Part shown: positions 12,777 to 24,080 of the stretch, piece by piece | Layout: each line of letters starts with the position of its first letter | Position numbering within the stretch: the first letter of the stretch is position 1 | DNA from: Macrotrachela quadricornifera | Lineage: Eukaryota > Rotifera > Eurotatoria > Philodinida > Philodinidae | Assembly: GCA_022393335.1 (NCBI GenBank) | Contig: JAJEKB010021580.1 | Coordinates: 79,995 to 143,994 of the forward strand | DNA: 64,000 nt | Direction of reading: 5' to 3' | Notes under the pieces: model-generated | What the model saw: only the letters and a program-made list of their open reading frames with translations | The model's database searches: none | Told to the model about the DNA's origin: nothing | Program-made: the position numbers and the translations under genes

Positions 12777-14375
12777 ATGAGTGAAAGTCAACAATCAAAA
12801 AGTGAATGCAAAATTTGTGGAGATGAAGCATTGTATTCATATTATGGTGTTATATCATGTAGTTCATGTAAAGTATTTTTCCGACGAAATAGAGAAAATG
12901 AAAAAGTAAGTGTTTATTTATTTTTAATTCTGTATTTAATATAATCTAAAGGAACGACTACAATGTCATTATGACGAAAATTGTGAAATAAATCTAAATA
13001 TTCGTCATGTTTGTTCTTATTGTAGACTTGAAAAATGTTTTCAATGTGGAATGAAAATTGAAAAAATTCGATCTTCTACATCAAAAAATTAAAAATAACA
13101 ACAAATTTAGTTGTATCAAACAAATCTAAACAGGTATGATTATTATATTATTTTTAATTTAATTAGTTGTTATCTTTTCCTATTCGAACTATAATCAAAT
13201 CTACTTAAGATATATCAAAAATAGTCATACACCATTATTTTATTTTATTTTTTTTAATAGAAACATTGATCAGATTTGCTTGTATGTACTATAAATTAAA
13301 TATACAATAAGATAGAACGTGAAAAGTTCGACAATATTGAAAGAACAATTCATTTTATATATTAGACAAAACAAAGAAAGTTTGTCTTTATCTAAAAAAA
13401 AAATCAAGCAGCAAAAATTAGTTGCACAGATTCTATTCAATGGTGTACTCAACTCTTTGATGCCTCAAACTATAGTTTTGCACTCATCGATGATGCTAGA
13501 AAAAAATCTGAAAATCATAGTTTGAGCTATGGAATAGTTGAATATACCATTGAATAGAGCTCATCGAGTTGACAAAATTTTATTCAGTATTTTGAGATTG
13601 TCTTGGCCATAAAAGAAAAGGTGAAATCTATCTGAATTTTTGATAATTTATTTTAATTAAATTTTTATTTTTTTTATTAAAATAGTTTTCAACATTAACT
13701 ATTGATGAATGGAATCTTTTATCAAATCTAACACATTGTTATGATGAATATAGTGGATTATCAATGAGTGAAAATTTAATGCATAAACAAAATAGTTTAC
13801 CTGCTAAATTACGTTTAAAAAGTCAAACATTAATTGATTTAACTGGAATGGCATTAGATGGACTTAGATTATTATATGAAAAAAATCAAGATTTTATTTG
13901 TTTATCATCACATGATCGTTCGCTATTACTTCAAAATACAATTAAACATACAGAATGTCTTTCGACTAATTTTATTTTATATAAAATTGGAGCTATGGAT
14001 CATCCTATGTATTATGATTATTGTAAATCAATAGCTAATTTACAAGTTGTATCTGTTGCAAAACGTTTATCAACATTACTTGATTTTGATGTAATTATTA
14101 AAAAATTAATTCTTGCTATATTATCTTTTTCTACAATTAATTATACAATTTATTTAAATAGTCCAATTGTGAATTTATTAAACATAAAACAAATATTATC
14201 TATTCAAGATAAATATGTTGAATTAATATATAAATATAATTTAAAAGAATCTGTTAAATGTTTTTGTCAACTTTTAAGATGTTTATTTACTGCTAATGAA
14301 ATTATTATAAAAATCGAAGGATTACAATGGTTTAATGATCAACAAACTGAACAAGCACTTATTCTAAATGATTAA
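12777..14375 (+). CDS. Nuclear hormone receptor (two zinc fingers plus ligand-binding-like domain), one frame break
   Basis: Ligand-type transcription factor acting in the nucleus. Exon 1 (12777-12905) encodes the first C4 finger: C11-x2-C14-x13-C28-x2-C31 followed by KVFFRR. Exon 2 (12952-13133) encodes the second finger, C48-x5-C54-x9-C64-x2-C67 then RLEKCFQCGM. Exon 3 (13686-14375) encodes about 229 residues of a helical ligand-binding-like domain (LTIDEWNLL...). Introns are 46 bp and 552 bp, both GT-AG. In exon 2, after IRSSTS, the frame hits TAA at 13090. One extra A in the A-run at 13083-13088 would restore an open frame to the donor at 13134, in phase 0 with exon 3. This is either a homopolymer sequencing error or a genuine 1-base deletion. 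Expected protein is about 333 residues. The P-box (CSSCK) differs from canonical CEGCK, so DNA specificity is unclear. The N-terminal domain is very short. Confidence 0.85.
13434..13557. repeat. Inverted repeat inside nuclear receptor intron 2
   Basis: Arms of about 42 bases (13434-13475 and 13516-13557) are imperfect reverse complements: CTATTCAATGGT at one end pairs with ACCATTGAATAG at the other. Upstream, 13316-13360 resembles the GAAAAGCTCTACAAT word of the palindromic elements. It is a small foldback insertion that explains the unusual intron length. Confidence 0.65.
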
Positions 14376-14424
14376 ATCTTCTATAAACTATATTATAAAC
14401 AATTTTCATTTGTTTTGTTTATTT

Positions 14425-14430
14425 AATAAA
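14425..14430 (+). promoter_or_regulatory. Candidate polyadenylation signal (AATAAA) of the nuclear receptor
   Basis: AATAAA 50 bases after the stop codon in an AT-rich 3' flank. Position fits a poly(A) signal, but the hexamer is common in DNA of this composition. Confidence 0.4.
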
Positions 14431-14854
14431 CATTAGATGCTAAGAAGAAAAATATTTCTTTTAATTAAAAAATAATTCGAAATTTTTTAACTCTTTCAGA
14501 ATCAGCTTATTTTGTGCAAAAAATTACAACTTTTTCAACTTTTTGAACATGATTTATTTTTTCCAGATTTATCAAAATCTGTATATACAGAATGGAAAAA
14601 TCCATCATGCATGAATGGCAAGAAGAGAAAAGAGCATGCTGGTCATAACACGAACGTTTAAAACAAATAGCAGCCGCAATGTTTATTTCGAAGAAATGTG
14701 AAAAAAGTTCCAGTTCTAACCTATCAGATCACATGAAATTTCAATGGTATTTTAAAACGTTTCCAGTCCCGAAAGGATTAATAAACCTCAAAAACTAATT
14801 CTGATTTGAAAAAATGACTTGAATAATGACTACTATCGAGTCATTGTTCATATA

Positions 14855-15767
14855 CATGGAGCACTAGAAAAGATTTTTCGCCCAACTCTTCTAAAAGCCT
14901 CAGTTTGAGTTCAAGTATTCTGTTTGTAATTCCTAGATATATTTAGGATTATATGAAGAGTTTCAGGCTTCTAAGTCTTGTACTTCGCTGTAGCCCTTTA
15001 TCTTTTTTATACCAGATGCATGTAACCTGCTAGTGGATGATCCATCTTAAATACGAGAACTTTGTATTTCATTTTTTGATATCTAAATATAGTTTACTCA
15101 AAAAGCAAAATATACCAGAAGATGCGGCGTGAAAAGCTCTACAATTTGTGAAGAACAATTTATATTATATATGCAACTCTTGTTACTCCAAAAATTCTAC
15201 ACGAACGAAAACGTTCTTTTTTTGTGTTTCATCCTTTTATCACCTAAGACATTTTCTTTGCAATAAATAGAACATGGCGAAAGATGCAACGTGAAGTGCT
15301 CTACAATCTACAATAAGATCCTTATGCTAATTGTGTCCTTTTCCATTTCAAAAATAAAAGCAAAACTCTCGAAAATATCTATCTCAGTGATGAGAATCGA
15401 TTGCTCAGAAAACTGTTTATTTTGAAAGAAAAAGCACATAATCAACATCCTCCTTATATTGTAGATTGTAGAGCATTTCACGTTGCATCTTCTGGTATAT
15501 TTTGTTTTATTTTAATGAAATCTTTTTTAGAATCAGAATATCAAATGCAAAGTTCTGTCGTTTATTACAAGTCATGCATTACGTAGCCTATAGAAAATTG
15601 CATGTCACTCACGTAAAAGAAATGATAAATTACGACAAAATACAAGACTTAGAACTCTGAAATTTCGTATATAATCCTAAATATGTTTAAGCATTATAAC
15701 AGAATAGTTGAACTCAAACTGAGGCTTTTAGAAGAGTCGGGCGAAAAAACTTTTCTAGTGCCTCATG
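14855..15767. mobile_element. Palindromic (foldback) element, 913 bp, TA target duplication
   Basis: Outer arms are reverse complements over about 130 bases. The left end begins CATGGAGCACTAGAAAAG and the right end finishes CTTTTCTAGTGCCTCATG. TA flanks both ends (14853-14854 and 15768-15769). A second, inner inverted pair (about 15050-15180 and 15455-15530) carries the GAAAAGCTCTACAAT word shared with other elements here. No transposase is encoded. A related unoccupied sequence at 10540-10612 continues across the insertion point, which supports these boundaries. The TA duplication and ends suggest mobilisation by a Tc1/mariner-type enzyme (inference). Confidence 0.8.
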
Positions 15768-16231
15768 TACTTAATCTGATTAAGACTGTTAGTGATTTAT
15801 ATCATTTTTGCAGGAAGTAAGCTTGTCATCGCAGTCCCTTTTATTGTTAAAATGTAGGACTCACATATGTTCTTTAATCTAAATTAATTTGATCACATCT
15901 TTACGAACACTCTTCATTATTGATATTATTCGACTGACACATTTGTCAGTTTTTTTTGTTTTTTTTCTTTATTATTAGAACTATTATTTATATTATTGAT
16001 TATAATTAATTATGAGAAAATATAAATAATATAAATGATTTGATAAGTGTATTACGAACAAAATTGCTCAGACAAACAAATATAGTAGCCATTTATTATG
16101 CTGCATCTACCTATAATAGAAAGTTGTCTGTAATGAATAGGGAAGGAAGCCGCAAATCTCAACTTAAAAATTACATTCACTATTTTCTTCAAAAATATAG
16201 ATGAGTTCTACAGAAATGTTATAATCATTAA
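15768..16231. other. Intergenic, nothing recognised
   Basis: AT-rich sequence between the palindromic element and the 3' end of the minus-strand oxidase gene. No ORF or repeat assigned. Confidence 0.5.
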
Positions 16232-18458
16232 CTAGTCACTTTTTGTATCCATCCAATAGTTATCAGCAAGTGTAGCTGTTTTCTCATCGTAACCATAATC
16301 AAATAAAAGAAGTCGAATAATATTGTGTGCCGCTAAACATTGAGTTTCCATTGTACTAATAAAACTTTCAAATGCATTAGCATAATAGAAACCTTTATCT
16401 GGATTGATTGGAGGAAAATTTATGTCAGTTTTTGGTGGTGCTCGAGGATAAGCATGCCACATTTTTCTGTACACCCAACTAATATTAGCATTTGCATCCA
16501 AGATTTCCGCAAGTTTTGCATCATCCAAATATGTAGGGCTGAATAATTTGACAAGGCGCTCTTTGGTAGGATAGAGTAGTTTAGACATACTCATGGCTTC
16601 TACATCAAGTTTAAGATTTTTAGTACCATTTTGACGTTCAAGATGTCGAGTAACAAAGAAAGAAAGAGGGGTAGCCATTTTCATATAAGAAGAACTTAAA
16701 TGAGTGGCATTCGTTGTAAATAAAGTGGCATACTGTTGAACATAGTCAACTTTGGTAATTTTATCTCGGATGTCTACAAATAATGCGCTGTAGAATGTTT
16801 AATAAATATGTTATTTAAAATTCTTACTGATCAAAGTGATGTTTGATTGATGTGGAGGGGTAGCAAGAATGACAATGTCGTATTTATTGGAAGACTCGGT
16901 TGTTGTTACAGTCCACTTTCCATCTCGCATATTTTTGATGATTTTTATCACTGTCTGATTCATTTTTAATTTCGCTGAACTGGCTCTAACCATGTTCTCT
17001 GAAGAACAAAATAAAAATTGTCTATTAATAGTCAATTTTCTTGTGAAAAATAGAATTAAAAAGAGATTTTGAAGAATAACGACAAAGAGCTTCGAATCCA
17101 AGTTAGGCTTTTTTCTCATTAATATTCAATATAAATCGTACGATTAAGTATTTATACCTGGGTTACTATTACTCAATACCTAATACTAATTCGCATTTAT
17201 TACGGAGTCTTTGAAAGCTCAGTCATTTTGAGAAACATCTTCGAAAATTAATCCAGACAAAAACCTAAACTATTAATGTATCCTTACCGAAAATCTGATA
17301 ATTGCCTCCTTTAATAGACTTGCCTCTACCAGCTAAGGCTATCAAAGTCATGATTGCATGAAGTTGTGTCACTTGTTGTCCATATGTTCCCAATGTAATA
17401 CTATCGACTAATTCATTCACTGTCATTTCATCCATTCCATTATTTATGAGAAATCTAAAGCCTGATTCATTGATTTGTGGTTTCAAGTCTATTGCCTTGA
17501 CATATGCTTCAATCGTTCGAAATGGTCCTTTCAATAATTGAAAACTTCGTTGGTAAAGACGAAGAAAACGTTGGACACTAGTTTTACTTAACATTTCAAT
17601 TTTCATAAGAGATAGTGGATTATATCTAAATATTGAAATATTGTTCGTAAATTTCACTTTTCAATACTTTAAAATATATACCTAGTAGTTAAATTATCCA
17701 TGTCAACAAGCATCGTTTTCCCATCGTATAGATAAGTGACATGATTGTCATCCAATGTACGATATTTTGACCTTAAATTGAACTCTTTAATAGCTTGTAT
17801 TAAATGTAAATTAACAGAAGCATATATTGAGGCACCAATTTCAACTGACTCGTATTTTGGATCATTGTATGGATAAATGATTGCTGCTCGCCCTCCAATT
17901 CTAGTCTCTTTTTCGTATATTGTTATTTCTACTTCTCCTCTGCTAGCCAAACTGAGAAGTTGTCTGTCGAGAAAGAAAGCTGCTGAAGAACCAGCTGCAC
18001 CAGCACCAATGATTGCTATACGTCGAACTAAAAGTTAAATTTGAAAGTGTTCTTCAGTTATTGAATTGAAGTTTCAATTATTAAACTAATGTTATCTCAT
18101 CATTGAAACGCTTTTCAAGAATATAGCTTCTTTCTGGTAAAAATAAATAAGAAAAAATTATCTCAAACAGTGACAAAAATTACGTAGATTAACTATAATT
18201 ATTCTCTAAAAATATTCTCATGTAAAAAATTAATTAAAATCGATTTTAATCTGATTTGTTTACATGGGTTGTGATTGCTTATATCTCGGTAATGAAAAGA
18301 AAAAATTAATTAATCTTACCGGTATATTTTGACTTGTTTCTATGTCCCAATATGAATCCAACAATTAAAATAACAATCAACAAAATAATAGCTACCACAG
18401 TACCGATAATCCATTTTCTTTTGTTCATTTGTCGAGAACGTGTAATGTTTGATTCCAT
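16232..18458 (-). CDS. Prenylcysteine-oxidase-like FAD enzyme
   Basis: Flavin-dependent oxidase family that cleaves the thioether of prenylcysteine released from prenylated proteins, in lysosomes or the secretory pathway. Five exons join in phase: 18458-18320, 18027-17682, 17625-17288, 16998-16828, 16773-16232 (introns 292, 56, 289 and 54 bp). The product is 511 residues, close to the roughly 505 of animal PCYOX1. Residues 16-38 form one N-terminal membrane anchor. The dinucleotide-binding motif GAGAAG is residues 54-59, in RRIAIIGAGAAGSSAAFFL. A GGRAAI motif and ESVEIGASIYASVNLHLIQA follow, as in the family's FAD fold. Later come ASSAKLKMNQTV, YDIVILATPPHQSNIT and a C-terminal domain with YVQQYATLFTTNATH. 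Start is the first ATG before the anchor; stop is TAG. Prenylcysteine lyase specificity is inferred from family resemblance only. Confidence 0.85.
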
Positions 18459-20892
18459 TGAAGTATTTTCGAATGTATTGTCTTATTACTTTTTTTTCAG
18501 AGAAAATAAAGAAAACACATATAGAAGCGTCATAAACAATATAACGATTTACTATACATATGTTCTTCCTTTGACATGACAGCTATGGCACGATTTTTTT
18601 CTTCTGTTGTTTATCTCTTTGTACATACTGTTGTTTACAGAGAAATATGATAGAAGAAATTACTAAAATAAGAACTACTATTCTAAGTTGATATCAACCA
18701 ACCAGATCGACAAAATTTGACGAGAAAATTGTTCTACTTTAAGCAGAAATGGATAAAAAATACGAATGTACGTAGTATACACCAGAATATCATGCTATGC
18801 GCAAGAAAGAAAAAAAATATAAGTATATCTATATATACATATATATTTATGTCATCCCTACTAAAATTAGAAATGCAATCAATTGAAGATCCAAAACTTA
18901 CAGGTAAAAAAATTTAATATATCACAAAAAAGACGAACTTAATCAACTAAAATCTTTGCCATGTAATAATTCATTCCAGAGATCTATGTATAGAAACCAG
19001 ATATTAACAGATGCCGCCAATACCCCATTCGTTCAAACAAATCGATTCATCCAACTTCTTACAAAAATGTGACTTTCACTACATTAATTTTATCAATCTT
19101 TTTTGCATTATTCATTTCTTACCAGAACAAAATTCACACATATTGTTGTATATCGTAAATATCATATACAACAATATATATATAAATTTTACACTTTATT
19201 TCATTCTTACATAACTATTGAGTTTATTTATTTAATTCGTCATATATTCTAATCAAAATTATTCTTACAATTTATTAGTAAGTGTTATCTAATTTCCATC
19301 AAAATAATCAAAAATGTTCTTGATATTAAAAGATATAATTGCGTAAATTATTGTTAACGGATAATTGATCTAACAAATCAATATTTAACTATTACTTTAT
19401 TGTAGAAACGGCGACTAGATAAAAAATATACCAAATACTCTAAAAATGAAGACGTAACGAAAAAAAAGGAAATATACTTAAACAGCATCTTATCAAAAGT
19501 TGAAATTATGATAGCCATAATTAAAATTTAATTTAATTATTTAGGATACGATGGTATATCACAAGGATGAATATGAACTATGGATTAGAAAATCGAACAT
19601 ATTTCCTATCATTTCTATTTCCTATAAAATTATGAAATGTGTTCGACTAATATTCATTGAAAAGGGCAACGATTATATGGCTTGGTTTTACAATGCGTAG
19701 TTATCAACTTTTATATGTTGATTGTGGTTTATGTCGATCGATAAAAGTTCAAATGATAGTTTTTAATTACAAATCCAATACTTTTTACACATATTTTATA
19801 TGTCGTTTTATGTAAAGTCAAGTTAACACTACGTAGACAATGAGTTATGAAGCTGATATCTTTTTTCCTAGAATGATAAACCCGTACAAAATAGATGAGT
19901 TATCCTGTATATCTAATTCAGGCGACACTGCTGGTTTATTTAATGAATGAAGAAAAGGAAATAGCGACATTTGTTGTGTGATGAAAGTTAAAAAGAATAG
20001 ACAACTCATTTTTGGACTAGATCTTTTTCTAGTATAGATCCTCATAAGATTAAACCATTGATTATTCTCTCCTGTATGCGAATCAATTTTCTGCTCGGTT
20101 CGGTCTATGTCAGAAACTTTCTCTTTCCTAACTATTATAAACTTGGCTTCTACTCTTCCTACTGCTAAATCTTTTTTGAACGATGATATTGAACAAATGA
20201 TATACCTTGTCTTTGCCTGTGCTTATGAACTTTTAATGCTCTTCAGCATGAATGTCTTAGAAACCGAATATTCAAGCTAATAAACAGATTTCACCGGTTC
20301 ATATTCGAAATCGGATAATGATGCCATATCTTTTTTTTTGTTTTTCTTTGGAAATATAAGGTAAAAGCTGAATAAGTGCGTTGATGTCACTGTACGCAAT
20401 GAAAAGACATAGGTTTAGCTTGCAGAACTGCTACAGACAACTCTGATTGCTTAGAAACATAGTAACATAATTGTCACATCGTCCACTAATTTGTATTGAG
20501 AAAATGCTGTTTTATGAATAAAATTTTTCAAACGAATAAATCAAAAACATAAGATTTGACTCAAAAAAACTCGGTTTTCAGCTTTTCTCCTTGTCTTTTT
20601 TTGATGTGGATATGGAAAATTTCATGTTGTTACCGTTCTACATGACTAACTAGTGATCTATCGTGAAAAAGCTGTTTAGTTTCAACTCTGGACATAATAG
20701 CCTTGATGAAGCTCATATCTAACAAAAAGAGTTTTGTTAATATTATTTATCCGAAATTATTTGTTTTACTTGAATATATTTTCAACTATATTCTGTTACT
20801 AGGATAAAATAGCTTGGGATATGAGTCTAGTTGATAAGTATTATAGACATCCATTCAAATACGTTTTATTGTCTGATTCTGTTGTCTGATGC
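18459..20892. other. Intergenic, no gene recognised
   Basis: AT-rich region between the 5' end of the oxidase gene and the 3' end of the PQQ-type gene, both on the minus strand. It must contain the oxidase promoter, but no motif can be assigned. ORFs at 18334, 18717, 19011 and 19845 have no protein-like signature. Confidence 0.5.
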
Positions 20893-22356
20893 TTAGACTT
20901 GCTTGATGCCAGTTATTTTGAATGGTACAGAATCTGGATACTGTCCTGTTAGCCATGCAAAGTAGAACATTTCGTCACCAATTAAGATTGGACATTGTGG
21001 TATAACATATGTTTTACTTCCTACATTAACATCAATACGTTTAATCACCTTCCCAGTATCCATATTGACAGCAGTGATAAAATAGAGAAATTTGGATTTT
21101 TGATAAATTGGAGAACCAGATACTATGTAAAGAGTACGTCGTTTTAAATTCATTGCAATGCAAGAAGAAATTAATTGATATGTTTTCATTTCACTCGATG
21201 TTGCCAATTCACTTGTCCATAGTGTTTTTCCCATATTGTCAATAGAAAATACGAGAGGCATACTAGACATATAAACTGTTCCATTGTCATCTATAGTAGG
21301 TGTTGTCATATCATCATTTGCAACAATCAATGAAGGTGGATGCCAATTCCAACGTAGTTTAATTTCTCGTGTTGATACATCATAGGATGATACAACATAC
21401 TTCCATGGTAAATCAGTCATATTTTGCCATGGTCGTATAATTATTTGCTTTTGTTTATCTAAAACAAAATTTATGCCATCATCATTCAGTTGTGTATAAT
21501 TGTTGATAAGATTCTTGCCATTATGATTGAATTTTAATAGATTACGATCACCACCTATCCATAATATATCACCCGTATTTATATCACATCGATAATGTCC
21601 ACTCATACCAGCACCGAAGAAATGCCTATTTATCCATTCTATACCTAGTGTCTTTCTATTCAAAACAGCTGGTACTGATTCAAAGTCATCATCGGTTACA
21701 GCCGTTACTAAAAGATCATATTTTTCATTCAACAACAATGGAGTAGTAATATCATTGTATAGTTGATAGTTTTTGACGCATTCTTGAATAGGATGCGGTG
21801 TTTGACCCTCTGTGATTCGACAAATTTTTGCTGTATAAGATTCATCGCCTGTCCATGAGACGGTATAGAATAGTACACCTTGTGAATCGGAAACAATGTT
21901 AGAGACACCAACTGGCAACATGTCTGGTACGGGCTCCAAATAGAGTTTCCAACGAACAATACCATTTGAAGTAAGACAAATTAGAAAATCAGCTACAATT
22001 AAAAAATATTATCATTACTAATTTATAGTTGTTTTTTTCTGCTATAAAATTTTCTCTGAAATCAATACTTTACCTCTATGATATCTTGATAGACTTAGGA
22101 AAAAGTAAATATCACCATTAATACCAGCACCTAAACCAAATTGAGTGAGATCTTGTGATGTTAAGTTATATTCATAGATCCATGATTTCTGAGTATAATT
22201 AGTTGGCATAGATGGTTCAATGTGATACGTATTTTGAGAATTGCCTTGATCTGTAGACCATAGCGAATCAGATGTGTCGTTGTTAATTCGAGCATTAACA
22301 ACCATCCATTCATATGAATTAATACAAAGAAGCAACATTAATAAACAATAATCCAT
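20893..22356 (-). CDS. Secreted PQQ-type beta-propeller protein
   Basis: Two exons, 22356-22074 and 21992-20893, with an 81-bp GT-AG intron (phase 1), give 460 residues. The N-terminus (MDYCLLMLLLCINSYEWMVV) is a signal peptide. Several N-x-S/T sites fit secretion. The rest shows repeated beta-blade units of the quinoprotein or PQQ-like type: GDIYFFLSL, GVLFYTVSW, GDILWIGGDRNLLKF, GTVYMSSMPLVFSID followed by GKTLWTSEL, RTLYIVSGSP and KFLYFITAVNMDTGKV. Each is a GxxY/LW strand followed by a D-x-x-G turn. No catalytic motif of PQQ alcohol dehydrogenases is evident, so it may be a binding or extracellular protein; I do not assign a reaction. The ATG at 22356 was chosen because it starts the signal peptide. 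Confidence 0.75.
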
Positions 22357-22630
22357 TTCACTGTCAAATATCGAGCAAATATACAAGTGAAAGTCGTTTC
22401 TTCACACTTACAGCGCAGTGAAGAACATCTGTCGATATTCTCATAACATATTATGTAGTTCGCTGCTTGCTTCTGTGACTGATTATCATGTGATGGAAGT
22501 AATTCAGAGTACGATTGTATTATTAAAACCTTCTGTTCATATTGCAATCGAATTGGCTTTTTTTTATTCAGTTTTAAACAAAATATACAATGTAAAAATT
22601 ATAGAATAAGTTTTAATAAATATTGATTGT

Positions 22631-24080
22631 TCAATGTTGATTATGAATCGATGTTGTCATGGAATTTTTCGATGTATAAATGAAAGGATGATCTGGTGTA
22701 GGACATTCAAATGGTTCACCTTGATGCCATGATGTTCTTTTTCTTCCAACTGGTTCAAACATATTATTCCAAAGTGATAATGCTGCAACTGAATGACCCT
22801 TACCTGAAATATAACAAAATTAAAAACGAATATATTAGAAAATGAAATTTACCGCTTAAATGAAAACAATCAGGAGCAAAATAACTAAAATCAATGTCAT
22901 CGTCTTTTCGAGGAAGTACAGTTTCACTGAAAAATGGTTGAACAACAACAGTGAAATCATCACGATTATCATAACGACCTGTATTAACTAAATCGATAAG
23001 ACCTTGTTGATATTGTGGAATCCATTCACTTAAGGTTTTTTCTTGTTCTTCTGTCGAATATGCTGCGCATGGACATGTGTATTTATATAGAAGTCCACAA
23101 ATAAAACTGCCTTGTGCTAGTTCTTTTGTAGAACGAATATCAGGTATAAGTACAAGATTGATTAATGTACGAGGTAGACTGGCATTGTACAATCGATCGA
23201 GTGTATCACGCACCCAACTGACAAAATTTACTGGATCATGTTTTTTCATATCAGTACAGAAATCGCATAAATCATTTCCCTAAGATGTTCAATTGTCAAA
23301 ATATAAACGAAAAAAATATAAAATATACTCCGATAAAAAATGTAATAAGCTTCCAATCATTTTTCCAATCACATAATTTCTTATTCTTCAATCGATCTAA
23401 AAGAAGATCAGCTTGATCTACCATATGATATGAACGAGCACCTGTTTTTGCTGAAAAAAAAAACAGTTTAGATCAATAAAAATAATTACAATAAGAGAAC
23501 AAAATCAATACTGACCGACATTGAGTCCATTGTGTTTTGCATTTTGACCATTAAGAAATGATATTGAAGTTTTTGCAGAAAAACCTTTTAATTTTGAATT
23601 ATACAGGCGAAGAACATTAGGTAATGTCAATATTTTCTGATATGTACGATCACCACCAATCGACCAAACAACACCTTAAAATAAAAAATTTGAGCCTAAA
23701 TGAAAAAAAAATCGGAATTTACCTCGATTCTCTAAAAGAATACCGATGGGTGTAATAGCTTTAGCACCTAGTCCTGCTGTTAAACTATCACCTAAAGCTG
23801 CAACACATTGAATATCACCTGGTCGCAGAGCATGGACGGATGTTGGAACTTCTGAACTTCGCATCCCCTCCGTTGAACAAGGAAATGGTTCAGGAGACCA
23901 ACCATACTGATAATAAGGTTGAGAAAATAGATTCCTCGACCATATGGAATATTCTTCTACAAAATCTTTATTAAGCATTAAATATTCTACAGCCGTAAGA
24001 TATTCAGTCAGATTCAATCCGGCAACATTGTCTAACAATATGACGAATATTGATAATCTTATGATAAAAGCTTGTACCAT
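22631..24080 (-). CDS. Phospholipase-B1-like GDSL lipase, secreted
   Basis: Predicted esterase of the SGNH/GDSL family, closest to phospholipase B1 (removes fatty acids from phospholipids at the membrane surface). Five exons join in phase: 24080-23723, 23674-23516, 23450-23329, 23279-22853, 22803-22631 (introns 48, 65, 49 and 49 bp), giving 412 residues and a TGA stop. Residues 1-22 are a signal peptide. Block I GDSLTAG is residues 97-103 (nucleophile Ser99). Block [12 protein letters not shown] starts at residue 213. The block V pair Asp350 and His353 lies in [11 protein letters not shown]. All catalytic blocks are intact. It is a single lipase unit, unlike vertebrate PLB1, which has four tandem repeats and a membrane anchor; no C-terminal anchor is seen here. 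It shares orientation with the two downstream genes. Confidence 0.87.

Noticed and set aside
12345..12780. Two plus-strand ORFs upstream of the nuclear receptor
   Set aside because: Phe/Ile/Leu/Tyr-rich translations typical of T-rich DNA; they overlap the likely promoter and 5' UTR of the receptor gene.
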